A DNA stretch of 64,000 nt from Bathymodiolus brooksi (GCA_963680875.1 OY804579.1:39950397-40014396); one strand, 5' to 3'; positions 10,527 to 21,849 are shown, counted from the first letter of the stretch. The notes: generated from the letters alone by a model not told the origin. Program-made: numbers and translations.

Positions 10527-11762
10527 TTTACATTTCTAAAGACCAAAGGAGCATAAAATCACTTGGTGCTTGTCGTCGGTACCCTCGTAGTTATAATTGC
10601 TTCACAATTTCATCTACTCCTGTAAAACTGCTTTACCAAATATAACTGGGGGATAGATGTTCCTTTGGAAGAGGAGGTTGAGCCTTATACCAATGTATTG
10701 AATCATCCATTGTAAGGTACTTGTAAATGATCTTAAACCGGGACCGTGGGTATAAATAGCTGTGGGCGGAGCAAACATTCAGATTGTTCATTATTTTGAC
10801 CACGGTTATCTCGAGGAGGAAAAATCAATGATACATAGTTTCACAGTTACCTTTGGAGCAAAATATTCGACAGGCATGGTCACTAGTGTTCCTCCCTACG
10901 CAACTTTTAATTTTATAAAAAATAATATTCTTCATCATTCTAAAAACTACAAAAATCACTTCGAAAATTCAAATTTCTGAGGTATGTGACCTTTAGGTCA
11001 CGTTGGTCATGTGACATACAGTTTCATAAATATGTTGTTTATATTAACGGGAAGTTTTGATGATAAGCTCCGCCCACAAACTGTATCGGTAGGTACTACC
11101 GCAAATTCCCCTTTAAGTAAATCCTTAATAGTTCCTTTTCTCAAGAACTAGATATAAAACAGTATGCAGTGTTTGTTGTACAGCATCATTATGAAATATG
11201 TACATTTCCAGTTTGGAGATCCCAGTGTTTATTGGGCATGATGCTAAAGTTTCAATAACTTAACATAGCCTTGAAATTGCAATATTTGAAATAAAATTGT
11301 ATTAAGAACTAGAAATCCAATTATATGTGGTACTAACAACATATCATTGCGATAGAATGAATAAAGGCCCAACGACACTGGGATCTATATTTAGACATAT
11401 GTTGAAATTAGCAAAAAAAATCATAAAAAATATTCTCAGGAACCAAAACTGGAAATTCAATAAACATGAAGTATTCTTGTAAAATTCAAATTAAGTGAAA
11501 TACCCTAGGTATATTGGGTACGAGTCCTGAATGTCCTAATTTTAACTTAGGTCGCAATACGAGAAATCGTTCGTAATAGAAATACAATTGTAAATTGTTT
11601 GAATAATCATGGTGATATTAGATTAAAGTTTACACATGCTGATGCCCCACGGTATATATGGTTCAACCCCTTGTATTCCAAATATTAACATAGGCTGTAA
11701 TGGAGAAAATATCCCAAGTTGTCTTTGAGAACTAATGAGGGAAATACAATTGCATTTGCAAT
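10527..11762. other. Unassigned stretch with a short inverted motif
   Basis: GTGGGCGGAGC at 10763 and GCTCCGCCCAC at 11069 form an inverted pair about 300 bp apart and might be the ends of a small inverted-repeat element. The similarity does not extend clearly beyond ~14 bp. A 72-residue plus frame lies between them without a known motif. Confidence 0.3.
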
Positions 11763-11767
11763 AAATA

Positions 11768-12066
11768 AACGTTAGAGAATACCGAAGGGGCATTAAACAA
11801 TGGAAAATTCAGAGAAACTGGCAACAAGACGAAGACAAACAATACACAAACACAACACAATATGTGTTAGACACCACTATACACAATCAAACACAAATAA
11901 CGACAATAAGACATGGGGCCTCCTACAAACAACTGGGTGTAAAGAACCGAACAACGCTTTTACACGGAACTAAGAACGTAAAGACAGATGATAGGACAAC
12001 ATAAAAATGAAAGAGATGAGCAATACGGACCCCACCAAAAAGGGGGGGGGGGTGAATTCAGGTGCT
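11768..12066 (-). mobile_element. Diverged relative of family P, copy 1
   Basis: On plus it begins AGAGAATACCGAAGGGGCAT, matches the copy at 45577 block by block, and ends in a segment (GAGCAATACGGACCCCACC, a G-run, GTGAATTCAGGTGCTGCAG) corresponding to the P 3' region. I read it as a second subfamily of the same retroelement. Confidence 0.5.
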
Positions 12067-12269
12067 GCAGATGCAGTCTTTTACCGATCAATGTTCTGGT
12101 GTCTATTATCCTGTGAGATCAAAATTTATTATTTCAAGATGGACAATAAAATATATTATTTTACCAGCTGAGCGACACAGGCTCGTCTGCATCTCCAATC
12201 TTCACACTTACATCATTTGTTCATCTGTTAGGTACATTTTTTTTAAATATTATTTTTCATACCTAAGGT

Positions 12270-12660
12270 CACTCTCCCTCCGGCGATTTTTGATATTTTG
12301 ATTAGGGACTTTGGTTTACTTGCTCTCAATGTTTTTTTATTTATTTAACTTACCAATCTTTTTTATTTATTTAACTTACCAATCTTTTTTATTTATTTAA
12401 CTTACCAATCTTTTTTATTTATTTAACTTACCAATCTTTTTTATTTATTTAACTTACCAATCTTTTTTATTTATTTAACTTACCAATCTTTTTTATTTAT
12501 TTAACTTACCAATCTTTTTTATTTATTTAACTTACCAATCTTTTTTATTTATTTAACTTACCAATCTTTTTTATTTATTTAACTTACCAATCTTTTGACT
12601 ATGACCTTACACAAAGAAGGTTATTCCAGAAACACATCGTGTGGAATAAGTTAGATATCT
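12270..12660 (+). mobile_element. Family H copy expanded by an internal 26-bp array
   Basis: The upstream part (GACTTTGGTTTACTTGCTC) and downstream part (CTTTTGACTATGACC, GAAGGTTATTCCAGAAAC, TAGATATCTACC) are normal H sequence. The intervening TTATTTAACTTACCAATCTT segment, present once in other copies, is amplified tenfold. The hammerhead core has lost CTGATGA (it reads CACAAAGA). Confidence 0.75.
12338..12597. repeat. 26-bp tandem array, 10 copies
   Basis: AACTTACCAATC recurs every 26 bp from 12346 to 12580 with no visible variation apart from the ends. The unit corresponds to the segment just upstream of the ribozyme motif in family H. Confidence 0.95.
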
Positions 12661-13092
12661 ACCTTAATATTTCACTAATGTATGGTATTTGGTCTTTCAT
12701 TCACAAAATGTGCACAATTTTACACATCTTGCGAGTGATTCAATATAATTATAAATCTTCTCTTTACGCAATATGCACTAATTGCATCGAACATTACTGT
12801 TTTGTGAATGAGCCAAGTTTGCATAACGATAAACTATAAAACAACAAGCATATCTGTCTTAATGTATATTATAATGCTATGCTATATGTTTCGCTTTGTT
12901 TTCTCTTACTAACAATATAAACAAAAGCATGTGTGATAATACTATAGTGCTTCCAAAGGGGGATAACTCTAGCCAAGTGTTTTTATTTTTTAGATGGATA
13001 TTTTACATGTACCATTCGAGATTTTTCAAAATGAAATAAAAACAATTTCAATACGACTTAAAATTGGGTTTTTGAAATGAAGGAAAAGTAGA
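12661..13092. other. Unassigned AT-rich stretch
   Basis: Nothing recognised. Confidence 0.4.
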
Positions 13093-14898
13093 CTACGGTG
13101 GCTGATTAAGGCCATGCGAAATTTTTTTTATTTTGTTCCCTCAATATAATATCTTGTTCCAACAACTTATTATTTTGTTCCCACAAGAAATATAGTTTGT
13201 TACCACAACATATTAACTTGTTCCCTCAATATATTATTTTGTTCCCACAACATATCATATTGTTCCCTCAATATAGTATTTTGTTCCCACAACATATTAT
13301 CTTGTTCCCTCAATATATTATTTTGTTCCGATCCAAGATGGCCACCGGCGGGGAAAATAGTTTAACATTGAACCTTATAAGAAATACATTCAAAGATCTT
13401 CTCCGCAGAAACTACTGAGTCAATTGGAATCAAACTTAGTCACAATAGTCCCCTTGGATGGTCCCCTTTCAAAATTACGTCTGGCAGGTCCGGGTCTGAT
13501 CCAAGATGACTGCCAGCGGGGAACGTAGTTTAACATAGGACCCTATGGGGAAACACATTGAAAGATCGTCTCCGTACAAACTTCTGGGTCAACTGGAACC
13601 ACACTTGGTCACAATGGTCCTTGGATGGTCCCCTTTCACAATTACGTCCGGCAGGTTTAGGTCCAAACCAACATGACCGCCAGGTGGAACCTAAATTTAC
13701 ATTGGACCCTCTGGAGAAACACATTCAAAGATCTTCTTCTCTGAAACCACCTAGCCAACTGGAATAAAGCTTGGTCACACTAGTCCTTGGGTGGTCCCCT
13801 TTTAAAATTGTGTTCGTCAAGTCAGGGTCCGATCAAAGATGGCGGCAAGCGGTGAACATAGTGTGTATAATATAGGGGTCTATGGGACAGTCTAAGAAAC
13901 ATGGTCCAGGTGAGCAATAAAGGCTCTTGTGAGCCTCTTATTGTAATAGTAAATATTGAGGCGAGACTTGAAGTGGGTTCAAAGGCAAACTGAACCTGTC
14001 TGAAATGTTAGACGAGTTATTGTGATTTTTATTTTTTTTAAATAAGGCTTGTTAGTAAAATACACATTTTAGTACACGTTATTTAATCAATAAATTATTC
14101 TCTTTTTGTGTGTGCTGTCCATGGAATCCTTGTTATAAAAGTTTGGCACAACAGAACTCAAAATTGGTGCAGAACATCAATATCAATATACCTATTTTCA
14201 AATTAGTACATTTTATTGATAAATTAATAGAGTATTACTGCTGTTGTTCAAAATTGTGATACACTTAGTGTCGCTAAGGCTCCTGTGGACATCTACACGT
14301 ATGTGTGGCGGGTTGAACATACTTTTTGTGAGATACCAACCCCCCCCCCCCCCCCCCCCATCACCCTAACTAAGGGTAGAACGAACATAAACATATAAGG
14401 GACATAGTATAATAATACGACAGAAAAATCAACTAATGTATTAAGTATGACACCACAGACAGTAGTCATACTCTCTCCCCCCCCCCAAACACACACACGA
14501 ATGCTCTATACTTTCTGCTTTCTGGGCTCCTTTTGCTTTGTATTTGCCTCTTGTCTGTGGTGTAATGCTGACATAGATATAGGCATTGAACACTCACAAA
14601 GCTTGTTTAACCCTGCCACATGTTTGTGCCTGTCCCAAGTCATGAACCTTTGATAGATAATAGATAGATAACTTGTGGTGGGAACAAAATAATATGTTGT
14701 GGGAACAAAATAGCGATCTTGTGGGAATAATATAATATGTTGTGGGAACAAGATTATATGTGGTGGCAACAAAATAATATGTTGTGCGAACAAAATACCG
14801 ATCTTGTGGGACCAATATATTATATTGAGGGAAAAAGATACTTTATTGAGGGAACGAGATCAAAAAAAATTCCAGCATGGCCTTAATCAGCCACCGTA
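13093..14898. mobile_element. 1.8-kb element with terminal inverted repeats and subterminal repeats
   Basis: The ends are TACGGTGGCTGATTAAGGCC... at the left and ...GGCCTTAATCAGCCACCGTA at the right, a perfect ~24-bp inverted repeat; a TA duplication is possible but cannot be told from the repeat itself. Inside each end is a cluster of ~21-bp subterminal repeats built on TTGTTCCCACAACATATTAT: about nine at 13131-13335 and about eight, inverted, at 14663-14860. The interior holds ~165-bp tandem repeats and a family M scrap near 14606. No transposase is seen, so it is a non-autonomous element. Confidence 0.75.
13336..13943 (+). repeat. ~165-bp tandem repeats ending in a hairpin, inside the 1.8-kb element
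   Basis: Units contain GATCCAAGATG(G/A)C..., TTTAACAT.GGACC, AACACATTCAAAGATCTTCT and TTGGATGGTCCCCTTTCA; about three and a half copies. The run ends at a palindrome AGGCTCTTGTGAGCCT near 13921. The arrangement resembles the pearl-like cluster at 4682 but the core sequence is different. Confidence 0.75.
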
Positions 14899-14940
14899 AT
14901 ATACAGTTAACGTTGAGTATAGAAAATTGACACGATCATA

Positions 14941-15011
14941 ATGTCATTAATTTACAGTTCCTAAATAATGTATCTTTAATCAAATCTAAAGTTCTCCTTC
15001 CTCGGGCATAG
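14941..15011 (+). mobile_element. Family H upstream fragment
   Basis: ATTTACAGTTCCTAAATAATG through CTTCCTCGGGCATAG matches the 5' part of H. The copy stops at a junction with family G. Confidence 0.5.
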
Positions 15012-15365
15012 GAATGTTAAAAATATTTTTTTTTATCAATATGTGACGTAAAAGTGTTTTTGACATTTACTTCACTGAATTTGGTACTGCTTTGACAATT
15101 ATTTTACCTATTTTGTTCCAGTATTGTTATAAATACTGTTATAGTGACAGCCGGAACCTTTGAGCCGTAATGAAAGGGGGAGGTTTGGCGCTTTAAAATC
15201 TGATTCAACCCACCATTTCTTTAGACATGCCTGTACCAAGTCAGGGTCATTACGGTTTTCACAGTTTTCCGGTTGTTGACTGATTTTGTCTGTTTATATA
15301 CTTATGAGTTTTGACTTTCCCTTTGTAAGATTGTTTGGAGTTCGGTAATTTTGTTATTACCCTTA
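15012..15365 (+). repeat. Family G interspersed repeat
   Basis: Matches the minus-strand copy at 58422-58672 through ATCAATATGTGACGTAAAAG, GTATTGTTATAAATACTGTT, GAGGTTTGGCGCTTTAAAAT and GGAGTTCGGTAATTTTG. This copy has an extra ~110 bp (about 15226-15335) compared with the other. No coding potential. Confidence 0.65.
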
Positions 15366-15382
15366 TAGGTGATCTTAGTCAA

Positions 15383-15775
15383 TGTTGGCTATCCTGTTGA
15401 GGTCTTTTGGTTTACTGCTCCCAAACACTTTTAGATTATTGGGTTTTCAAACCTATCAATTGTCATCGTACCTGATGACAGTTATTTTAGAAACGTGTCG
15501 CGTGCATCGTACCTAATGACAGTTATTTTAGAAACGTGTCGCGTGCATCGTACCTGATGACAGTTATTTTAGAAACGTGTCGCGTGCATCGTACCTGATG
15601 ACAGTTATTTTAGAAATGTGTCGCGTGCATCGTACCTGATGACAGTTATTTTAGAAACGTGTCGCGTACATCGTACCTGACGACAGTTATTTTAGAAACG
15701 TGTCGCGTGCATCGTACCTGATGACAGTTATCTTAGAAACGTGTCGTGTGCACTACATTTGATATCTACGGTTTT
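15383..15775 (+). mobile_element. Family H copy whose ribozyme core is tandemly amplified
   Basis: A normal H upstream region (GTTGGCTATCCTGTTGAGG, TTTTGGTTTACTGCTCCC) leads into seven 41-bp repeats of the hammerhead-like segment, and the last unit runs out into the normal H end (GTGCACTACATTTGATATC). The array therefore arose within an H insertion. Confidence 0.8.
15464..15750 (+). ncRNA. Seven tandem hammerhead-like cores, 41-bp period
   Basis: CTGATGA-position heptamers start at 15472, 15513, 15554, 15595, 15636, 15677 and 15718. Five are exact; 15513 reads CTAATGA and 15677 CTGACGA. Each is followed at the same distance by GAAAC (GAAAT in unit four) and GTGTC. If transcribed and active, cleavage after each GTC would release 41-nt units. 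Stem II is weak in these copies, and stem I has a mismatch at its second pair except in the last unit, where GTAC can pair with GTGT by mixed pairs. Confidence 0.55.
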
Positions 15776-16186
15776 ATTCAATCACACTGCATTTGACATC
15801 CGAACATAACATTCTGTTTTGAGTTGTTTATATAAAATTCACAGTACTTGGATGTACAAAAATGTATAATGTTATAGCTATTATGCATCTCAATGACACA
15901 AAATTAGCGAACAATATACATTAAGGATCTTAATGGCCCTCATGAAATTCTTATTTAAATTCAGGACAAAATTAACATTGAAATTACATTAAGATGATAA
16001 TATTGATTACATAATATGGTGGTTATCAATGCGTTAGCTAAAGTCATCACAACCTTATACCACTTTCCCTTTTTTTCTAAGAAAAAATTAAGTACATTTT
16101 TTTGAAGAATTTCTTATCACCACAAGAAGAAGTATTTCATATTAAAATGTATTAACAATAATAAATATCGTCAATATAAAGAATAT
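15776..16186. other. Unassigned AT-rich stretch
   Basis: Nothing recognised. Confidence 0.4.
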
Positions 16187-16474
16187 ATCCCTTTAATGAT
16201 TGATGATTTATTGTGTTTAACGCCACTTTCAGCAATATTTCAGCTATATCATGGTGACCAGGTTTAGTGGTGGAAGAAGCCGGAGTACCCGGAGAGAACC
16301 ACCGACCATGGGCAAGCAACTGGTAAACTTTATCACTTATGATTACGAGTTGAGTGCACTTTTTTTGTGATTTACTAAGTTGGGCGCGAACCCACGCCGT
16401 ATAGGCTTGTATGAGTTGTTAGGTAATCCAACTACCTAGCATATTGAGCCTCCCGGGCCCTTGCATCCCTTTAA
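16187..16474 (-). mobile_element. SINE S1 with 10-bp target-site duplication
   Basis: Element 16197-16464 lies between ATCCCTTTAA at 16187-16196 and 16465-16474. On minus the tRNA-like head begins near 16460 (AGGCTCAATATGCTAGGTAG) with a B box GGGTTCGCGCCC, and the central domain lies at 16278-16310. It is full length and similar to the copy at 1456. Confidence 0.85.
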
Positions 16475-16617
16475 GAAAACGTCTTGTGCCATATGTGTCC
16501 TAAGCAGTAAAACGTAGGAACAGCTTATGGTAGACCTGAAAGGAGTCCTTGATATAATAGTATCTTACAAAAATATATATTCTTTTATATGCTTAGGTTG
16601 TTAGCATTGATGATAGT

Positions 16618-16668
16618 TGTGGTGTTTAACGCCATCTTCAATAACATTTCACTTATATCATGGCGGTC
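16618..16668 (-). mobile_element. SINE 3' end fragment
   Basis: GTGGTGTTTAACGCCATCTTC and TATATCATGGCGGTC are the S1/S2 3' end in minus orientation; the head is absent. Confidence 0.6.
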
Positions 16669-17269
16669 TTTTTTTATTGCTATTGTCAATATTGAAAATC
16701 CTTATTCAGAGATATCAGAATTGAACAAAAACATCTTGATCAAAGCAGTGCTGCTATCACGTTGTTAATGATAAACCGATACATGTCTATGCCAATTTTA
16801 CGTTCACAAATCAAGGATGAATAGTTAGTATTACATGGTGTACCAAACCGAAAATACCGTATTATTATTAGATTTTAGGATACAATTACAATAAATTGAA
16901 AAAAAAACATTTGACTGTAATTTTGAGCTTACATAGTTTTCACATGACACAACAATTTAGTACACATTTGTCATTAGTCACGCAGCGAAATTCTTCAATG
17001 ATTAAACATATTTTATTGTCCATAGTAACAATTGTATAAGAAACAAGTTGTTTCACTTAGTACGTCTTCTCGAATTCTTCAAAGACGACATATTTATTAT
17101 GTAATCTAATTGGTTATCTAATTTCATACTCCAGTAGTTTTAATCAAAGGAGTGGAACAAATAAATATAATTTGAATCGCTATATGTTTCCTAGATGAAA
17201 TACCGGTATGTAAAATTGCGATGTCATTGTGTATTCGTAGTTACATGCATATATTATTGCAATTCATAG
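16669..17269. other. Unassigned AT-rich stretch
   Basis: Nothing recognised. Confidence 0.4.
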
Positions 17270-17500
17270 CTAGATATCTAATTTAGTGTGCGCGATGCGT
17301 TTCTTGAATAACCTTTGATCTGGCATGCTCATAGTCAAAAGATAGGAAAGATAAATGATTTGAATGTCTTTGAGTGCAGGATATTAAACCAAAGGGAATA
17401 CACAGGATAGACAAAATCGACAAAGTTTAACTATGTCTGAGTTAGATTGATCTTAGTTTAGATAAGATTCCATTATGAAGGAACTGTAAATTTGAAACAT
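17270..17500 (-). mobile_element. Family H copy, core decayed
   Basis: On plus: GATATCTAATTTAGTGTGCG, a damaged core (CTTTGATCTGG in place of TTCATCAGG), AAACCAAAGGGAATACACAG, and GAAGGAACTGTAAAT at the far end. This spans the full family length. Confidence 0.65.
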
Positions 17501-18358
17501 GATTATATATATAAACTATTAATGACATCAACTTCAAAAACAGAACTCCAAAAATTATGTCGTTTTGTCAGGATTATTAATAAAGATGTATCGACTCCCG
17601 GTTAACCTCTTGTTATGACCTGTCTGTATATATTGTAAATAGTGTACATATTTTCATATCTCTATACCTGTATGTATTATGGTTTAAGAGAAATAAAGAA
17701 TCTGAATAATAAATCATGTCAGCAGTGATTACTGAGTAACTTAATCCACCAGCAGAGGCATTGACCAGGTGATAGAAATAAAAACGTAGATATCCAATTT
17801 GGTTTTTATCTTGGATATTATTCAGACTTCGACATTACCAGTATATTATGTCAATATATGTCGTAAATTTGACATGATAACAAAGTTATTATCCTTTGTT
17901 GAATGTAGCCTGGATTTTATCACGTTGATATCATCTCCATCAAAATATTTTCCTCCATTAATGGTTTATTTCAACTTTATAAAATCAAGGATATCTTTTA
18001 TAGTGTAAAGACAGAGTAAGCGGTCACATATTGTCAATTGTAGTTAGAAATCGCTTAATCTCCAGGTTAATCGTGTTGTACTGGTGTATTAGGTACAAAT
18101 AACATGTGTCCAAATTATTGTTCAACTTCGTTTGGCAAATAATTTCCAGTTGATTTGCATTTCAACATTCATGTATAAAACTAGCTTAACCCCGTCACCT
18201 TTTATTGAAGTGCATCTACCAAGCTATGAAAGTGAGTGATTATGCATAATTATGTATTTTATGGGTATCAATTTTGCAAATAAAATCATCAAAGATGAAA
18301 TAAACCATTCATTTTTCGTTAATTTTAGAACCAAATCAGGAATGTGCAGAAGATCTAT
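17501..18358. other. Unassigned stretch
   Basis: A scrap of H end (AAAAACGTAGATATCCAATTT) lies at 17781-17801. Otherwise nothing recognised. Confidence 0.4.
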
Positions 18359-18835
18359 TGTAGGTGTCAAACCACCAATTAATTTCTTTAAGGTTTTCTA
18401 CTAAATTTGTGTTTTTTCGAGCCTACCTGGTCATTTTATCTTAAGTTTAACCTTTTGAAGACCATATATTTTCGGAAACGTACATGATTCCTCTACGTTC
18501 TGTCAAAATATCAGGGCATGTTTAAAATCTTGCAGTGAAATGCCATGCTACGGAAAGCACCTACTCTAAAAATAGCTCGGTCATCCCCAAGAAATTCACT
18601 ATTTATAGGTCATGCATCAAATCTTCCATAGAGGTATTAAAATACAACTAAATTCATCAAATTTGGGCTCAAAATAATCCCTATTTATTTAACTTCAATT
18701 ATCAATTTTAATTAGTCCATTCCATTCAGTAGTTTTCACAATATTACAAAGTGAAAGGAACTTTTTTCTTGAAAAGGGGCTACTTTCGTATATGTTCCAA
18801 GCTCTGATTGGTGAATTAGTGGTTTGACACCTGTA
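18359..18835. mobile_element. Inverted-repeat element, 469 bp, with TGTA duplication
   Basis: The left end GGTGTCAAACCAC (18363) and right end GTGGTTTGACACC (to 18831) are perfect 13-bp inverted repeats, and similarity continues with AATT a base further in. TGTA flanks both sides (18359-18362 and 18832-18835). No coding region is evident, so this is a MITE-like element of unknown superfamily. Confidence 0.65.
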
Positions 18836-19440
18836 TGTTGACTAATGTTGTGTCTATCCGTGTTTTTTTTCTGGAATTATATTTGAAGCAAATATACTAC
18901 TATAACGAATATAAGCGGAAACCCTGCATTAATTATTCTTTCACCTATAGTAAGAACCAATTCCTTGAAGACACTAACCTAAATATATTAAAATCTATTA
19001 TTATCATGTAATGCATTAATCATAGAATATGGTACACTATATTATACCTTATCAGACACCAACGCTCCAGTGTAAAATTACCATGTGCTTCCATTTATAA
19101 TTGAAATGCCACTGACTTTGTTAGCCGTTTGTGCAATTAAAATTACAACAATTATCCATTACTCTCTAAATCATGTACATGTGTATTTCCACGGAAATGA
19201 TCAATTTCTAGAGATCATTTTATTTCCAGAGAAACTTTATGATCTAGTAAATTTTAACGATGCTATAATACAAGTCCCTAAGTCATATTGCTACCCAGAT
19301 GCTTATTTAATTTTATTCCGTAGGTGGTGTTATTTTCAATTTTATGTATATGTATATGAAGTGATGCTTGTGTGTTGTTCCTACGATCAATGGTTAATGA
19401 TAATTATGAGCTATTACCATTTTATGCATACCTACAGCTG
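18836..19440. other. Unassigned stretch with an unrecognised 118-residue frame
   Basis: The plus frame at 19085-19441 begins MLPFIIEM and is rich in aromatic and hydrophobic residues. It has no domain I recognise and ends at the edge of the adjacent 20-bp array. AT-rich DNA commonly gives such frames; I do not call a gene. Confidence 0.35.
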
Positions 19441-19812
19441 ATGGAAAAGAAGATCATGACTTTGAAAAGAAGATCATGACTTTGAAAAGAAGATCATGAC
19501 TTTGAAAAGGAGATCATGACTTTGAAAAGATGATCATGACTTTGAACAGATGTTCATGACTTTGAAAAGATATCATGACTTTGAACAGATGATCGTGACT
19601 TTGAAAAGAAGATCATGCCTTTGAAAAGATGATCATGACTTTGAAAAGAAGATCATGACTTTGAAAAGAAGATCGTGATTTTGAAAAGATAATCATGACT
19701 TTGAAAAGAAGATCATGACTTTGAAAAGATGATCATGACTTTGAACAGATGTTCATGACTTTGAAAAGATGATCATGACTTTGAACAGATGATCATGACT
19801 TTGAAAAGATAA
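19441..19812. repeat. 20-bp tandem array, about 18 copies
   Basis: The unit GATCATGACTTTGAAAAGAA repeats with period 20. Positions alternate between AAGATGATC, GAAGATC and ACAGATG variants, and there is one shortened unit near 19570. It is more diverged than the other arrays, hence older. Confidence 0.95.
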
Positions 19813-19982
19813 CCATAAATAGACAATTTGCACATTCCCGATTTGATCTTAAATATAAATAGATAGCATACGTTCTAAATATATGGTATTATCCTTTTAC
19901 CTTTTCGTTTATTTGTACATAAATGTGTTTATTCCTAAGGGATTGTAGTTGAGGAAAATACTCTATACAATTTATTCACGTC

Positions 19983-20050
19983 ACGATATAGCTGTAATAC
20001 TGCTATTTTAAAGGTGGTGTTAAGCACCAATCAATCAACCAACCAATCAA
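19983..20050 (+). mobile_element. SINE 3' end fragment
   Basis: ACGATATAGCTGTAATACTGC, GTGGTGTTAAGCACC and an AATCAACC-type tail match the 3' part of the SINEs. Confidence 0.55.
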
Positions 20051-20784
20051 CTAGTCTCTTATCAGTCATTATGCTCCCTCGTTGAACTCTGTCAATATCT
20101 CAAGTAATTCAAATTGTCGCGCAAGAATATCACGATAAGAAAAACTGACCAGAAATGACCGCAAATAACCAGTTCCGACTATGTGCACTATAGCGAAATA
20201 ATCCATGATAACAATCTGAAAAATAGTGAAATTCGAGATAATAAGTGGAAGATAAATAGATAAATGCTTGATATTTGAGCTTAGGAGACAGCATTATTTG
20301 GTAATTTGCTTGGATGAGTTTATTTTTTATTTTACTAGAATCTTGTTAAAGCTGACACATTTGACGCATGCTAGTGTGAGAGTAAAGAACGATATATTTG
20401 GTAGAGATTGCTATATACCATGACAATTAGCAAGAGTACACATTGTTGCTTTGCAATGGTGTCAATGAAGCCTTGGAATGAATAGCTGATCTAAAACAAT
20501 GATTATAGAGATATTATATTCTTGATTTGATCCACACTACCTTCAAAGATCTTCACAATGGATAGTAATTATATTATCTTATCACATAAACGACAGCCAT
20601 TGACATAATATCGTGGTAATGTCGAAATCTGAAAAACATCCAGGTTAAAAAACAATAAGTGAAAAATGACAGAAAACTAATAGTCAGTGCTTCGGGACTG
20701 ACATTGGTAAAATATTGATGTTTGAAATGAACTGTTGCTAAACATAGTAATCTATTAAAACTATGGTCAATATCTCCTCTGACA
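20051..20784. other. Unassigned AT-rich stretch
   Basis: Nothing recognised. Confidence 0.4.
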
Positions 20785-20950
20785 TTTGTAACCTTAGCCG
20801 AATCTAGATATCACGTTTTAGGCCATTTGGTTTACTTGCACCAAAAGACTTTTAAGTTAGTTGGCCTTGCAATCTGCTTACTATGAACGTACCTGATGAA
20901 GGCTATTTCGGAAATGTGTCATGTGCACTAAATTAGATATCTACGAAAAA
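20785..20950 (+). mobile_element. Family H copy with intact ribozyme core
   Basis: CATTTGGTTTACTTGCACC, GTTGGCCTTGCAATCTGCTT, then the core and CACTAAATTAGATATCTACG. The upstream part is shortened. Confidence 0.7.
20885..20928 (+). ncRNA. Hammerhead-ribozyme-like motif
   Basis: CTGATGA at 20893-20899, GAAA at 20911-20914 and GTGTC ending at 20920. Stem I strands are GAACGTAC and ATGTGCAC: the base pair next to the core is lost (C opposite A), and the following pairs are A-T, T-G, G-T and C-G. Activity is doubtful. Confidence 0.45.
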
Positions 20951-21470
20951 ACACCAGGGTTCCGGAACTGTCAATTTCTACTGCAAATGCGAATTTATGT
21001 GGAAACTACCCACGCCAAATGTTATTGGAAATTACGTATTCATTTCAAACATATCAGGCTGCAACGTTTTCGATTAATTTAATATATAACCGGAATATAT
21101 TCAAATAGATAATAAAATATACATTCATAATTCCTTGATATTAATGGCATACAGTACAATCATGCAAATACATATTGCATATTAAACAAACAATAGCAAG
21201 CCACAATATAGGGCATTGATAAATTGGTTAACATTATCACACGGCATAGTGTACCATTAGATAACCATACATGTATATCGCATTGATGAAATAGATGACA
21301 TGATAAACAAACAGACATGTTTCTTAACTCTGAATAATAGCCGCTATGTCCTATCTGTCAATTTCATTTTATCCAACATACTTACGTCATAATTGATATT
21401 ATTATACCTCACTAACTTCTCATTGGCTTAGATTAAATCACATGACCTGAAACAATTTTAATGTTTTGTG
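20951..21470. other. Unassigned AT-rich stretch
   Basis: Nothing recognised. Confidence 0.4.
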
Positions 21471-21593
21471 AAAATTAACCCAAACGGGAAACAACTAGTT
21501 GTTTACCGGGTAACAACCCTATTGTTCCCAAGTAAACAACCCATTGCGTGCCTCAAAAGGGAAACAACTCTTTCCGGAAGTGACATTGTCGGT

Positions 21594-21849
21594 GTTGAAA
21601 ATATTACTGATGGCCGGTTTGTGCCCTATTTCACTGGTTGTGTTTTGAACTTTAATATAAACATGAAATAGTTTAACATTTGTTAAAAATTTGTCAAAAG
21701 TTATTAAACACACATTTTAAATCTGTTGAAAATATTACTGATGGCCCGTTTGTGTCCTATATCACTGGTTGTGTTGTGAACTTTAATATAAACATGAAAT
21801 AGTTTAACATTTGTTAAAAAATTGTCAAAAGTTATTAAGCACACATTTT
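21594..21849. repeat. ~128-bp tandem duplication
   Basis: The segment beginning GTTGAAAATATTACTGATGG and ending in AAACACACATTTT is present twice in a row with a few substitutions, the second copy starting near 21726. Confidence 0.9.

Noticed and set aside
10763..11080. Inverted-repeat element bounded by GTGGGCGGAGC
   Set aside because: The inverted match is only ~14 bp and there is no target duplication, so the boundary cannot be supported.
19085..19441. 118-residue frame as a gene
   Set aside because: No recognisable domain, AT-rich composition, and its end lies at an array edge.
21480..21570. Second fold-back element around AAACAACTAGTTGTTT
   Set aside because: The 16-bp palindrome does not extend, and the flanking GGGAAACAAC repeats are too short to define an element.
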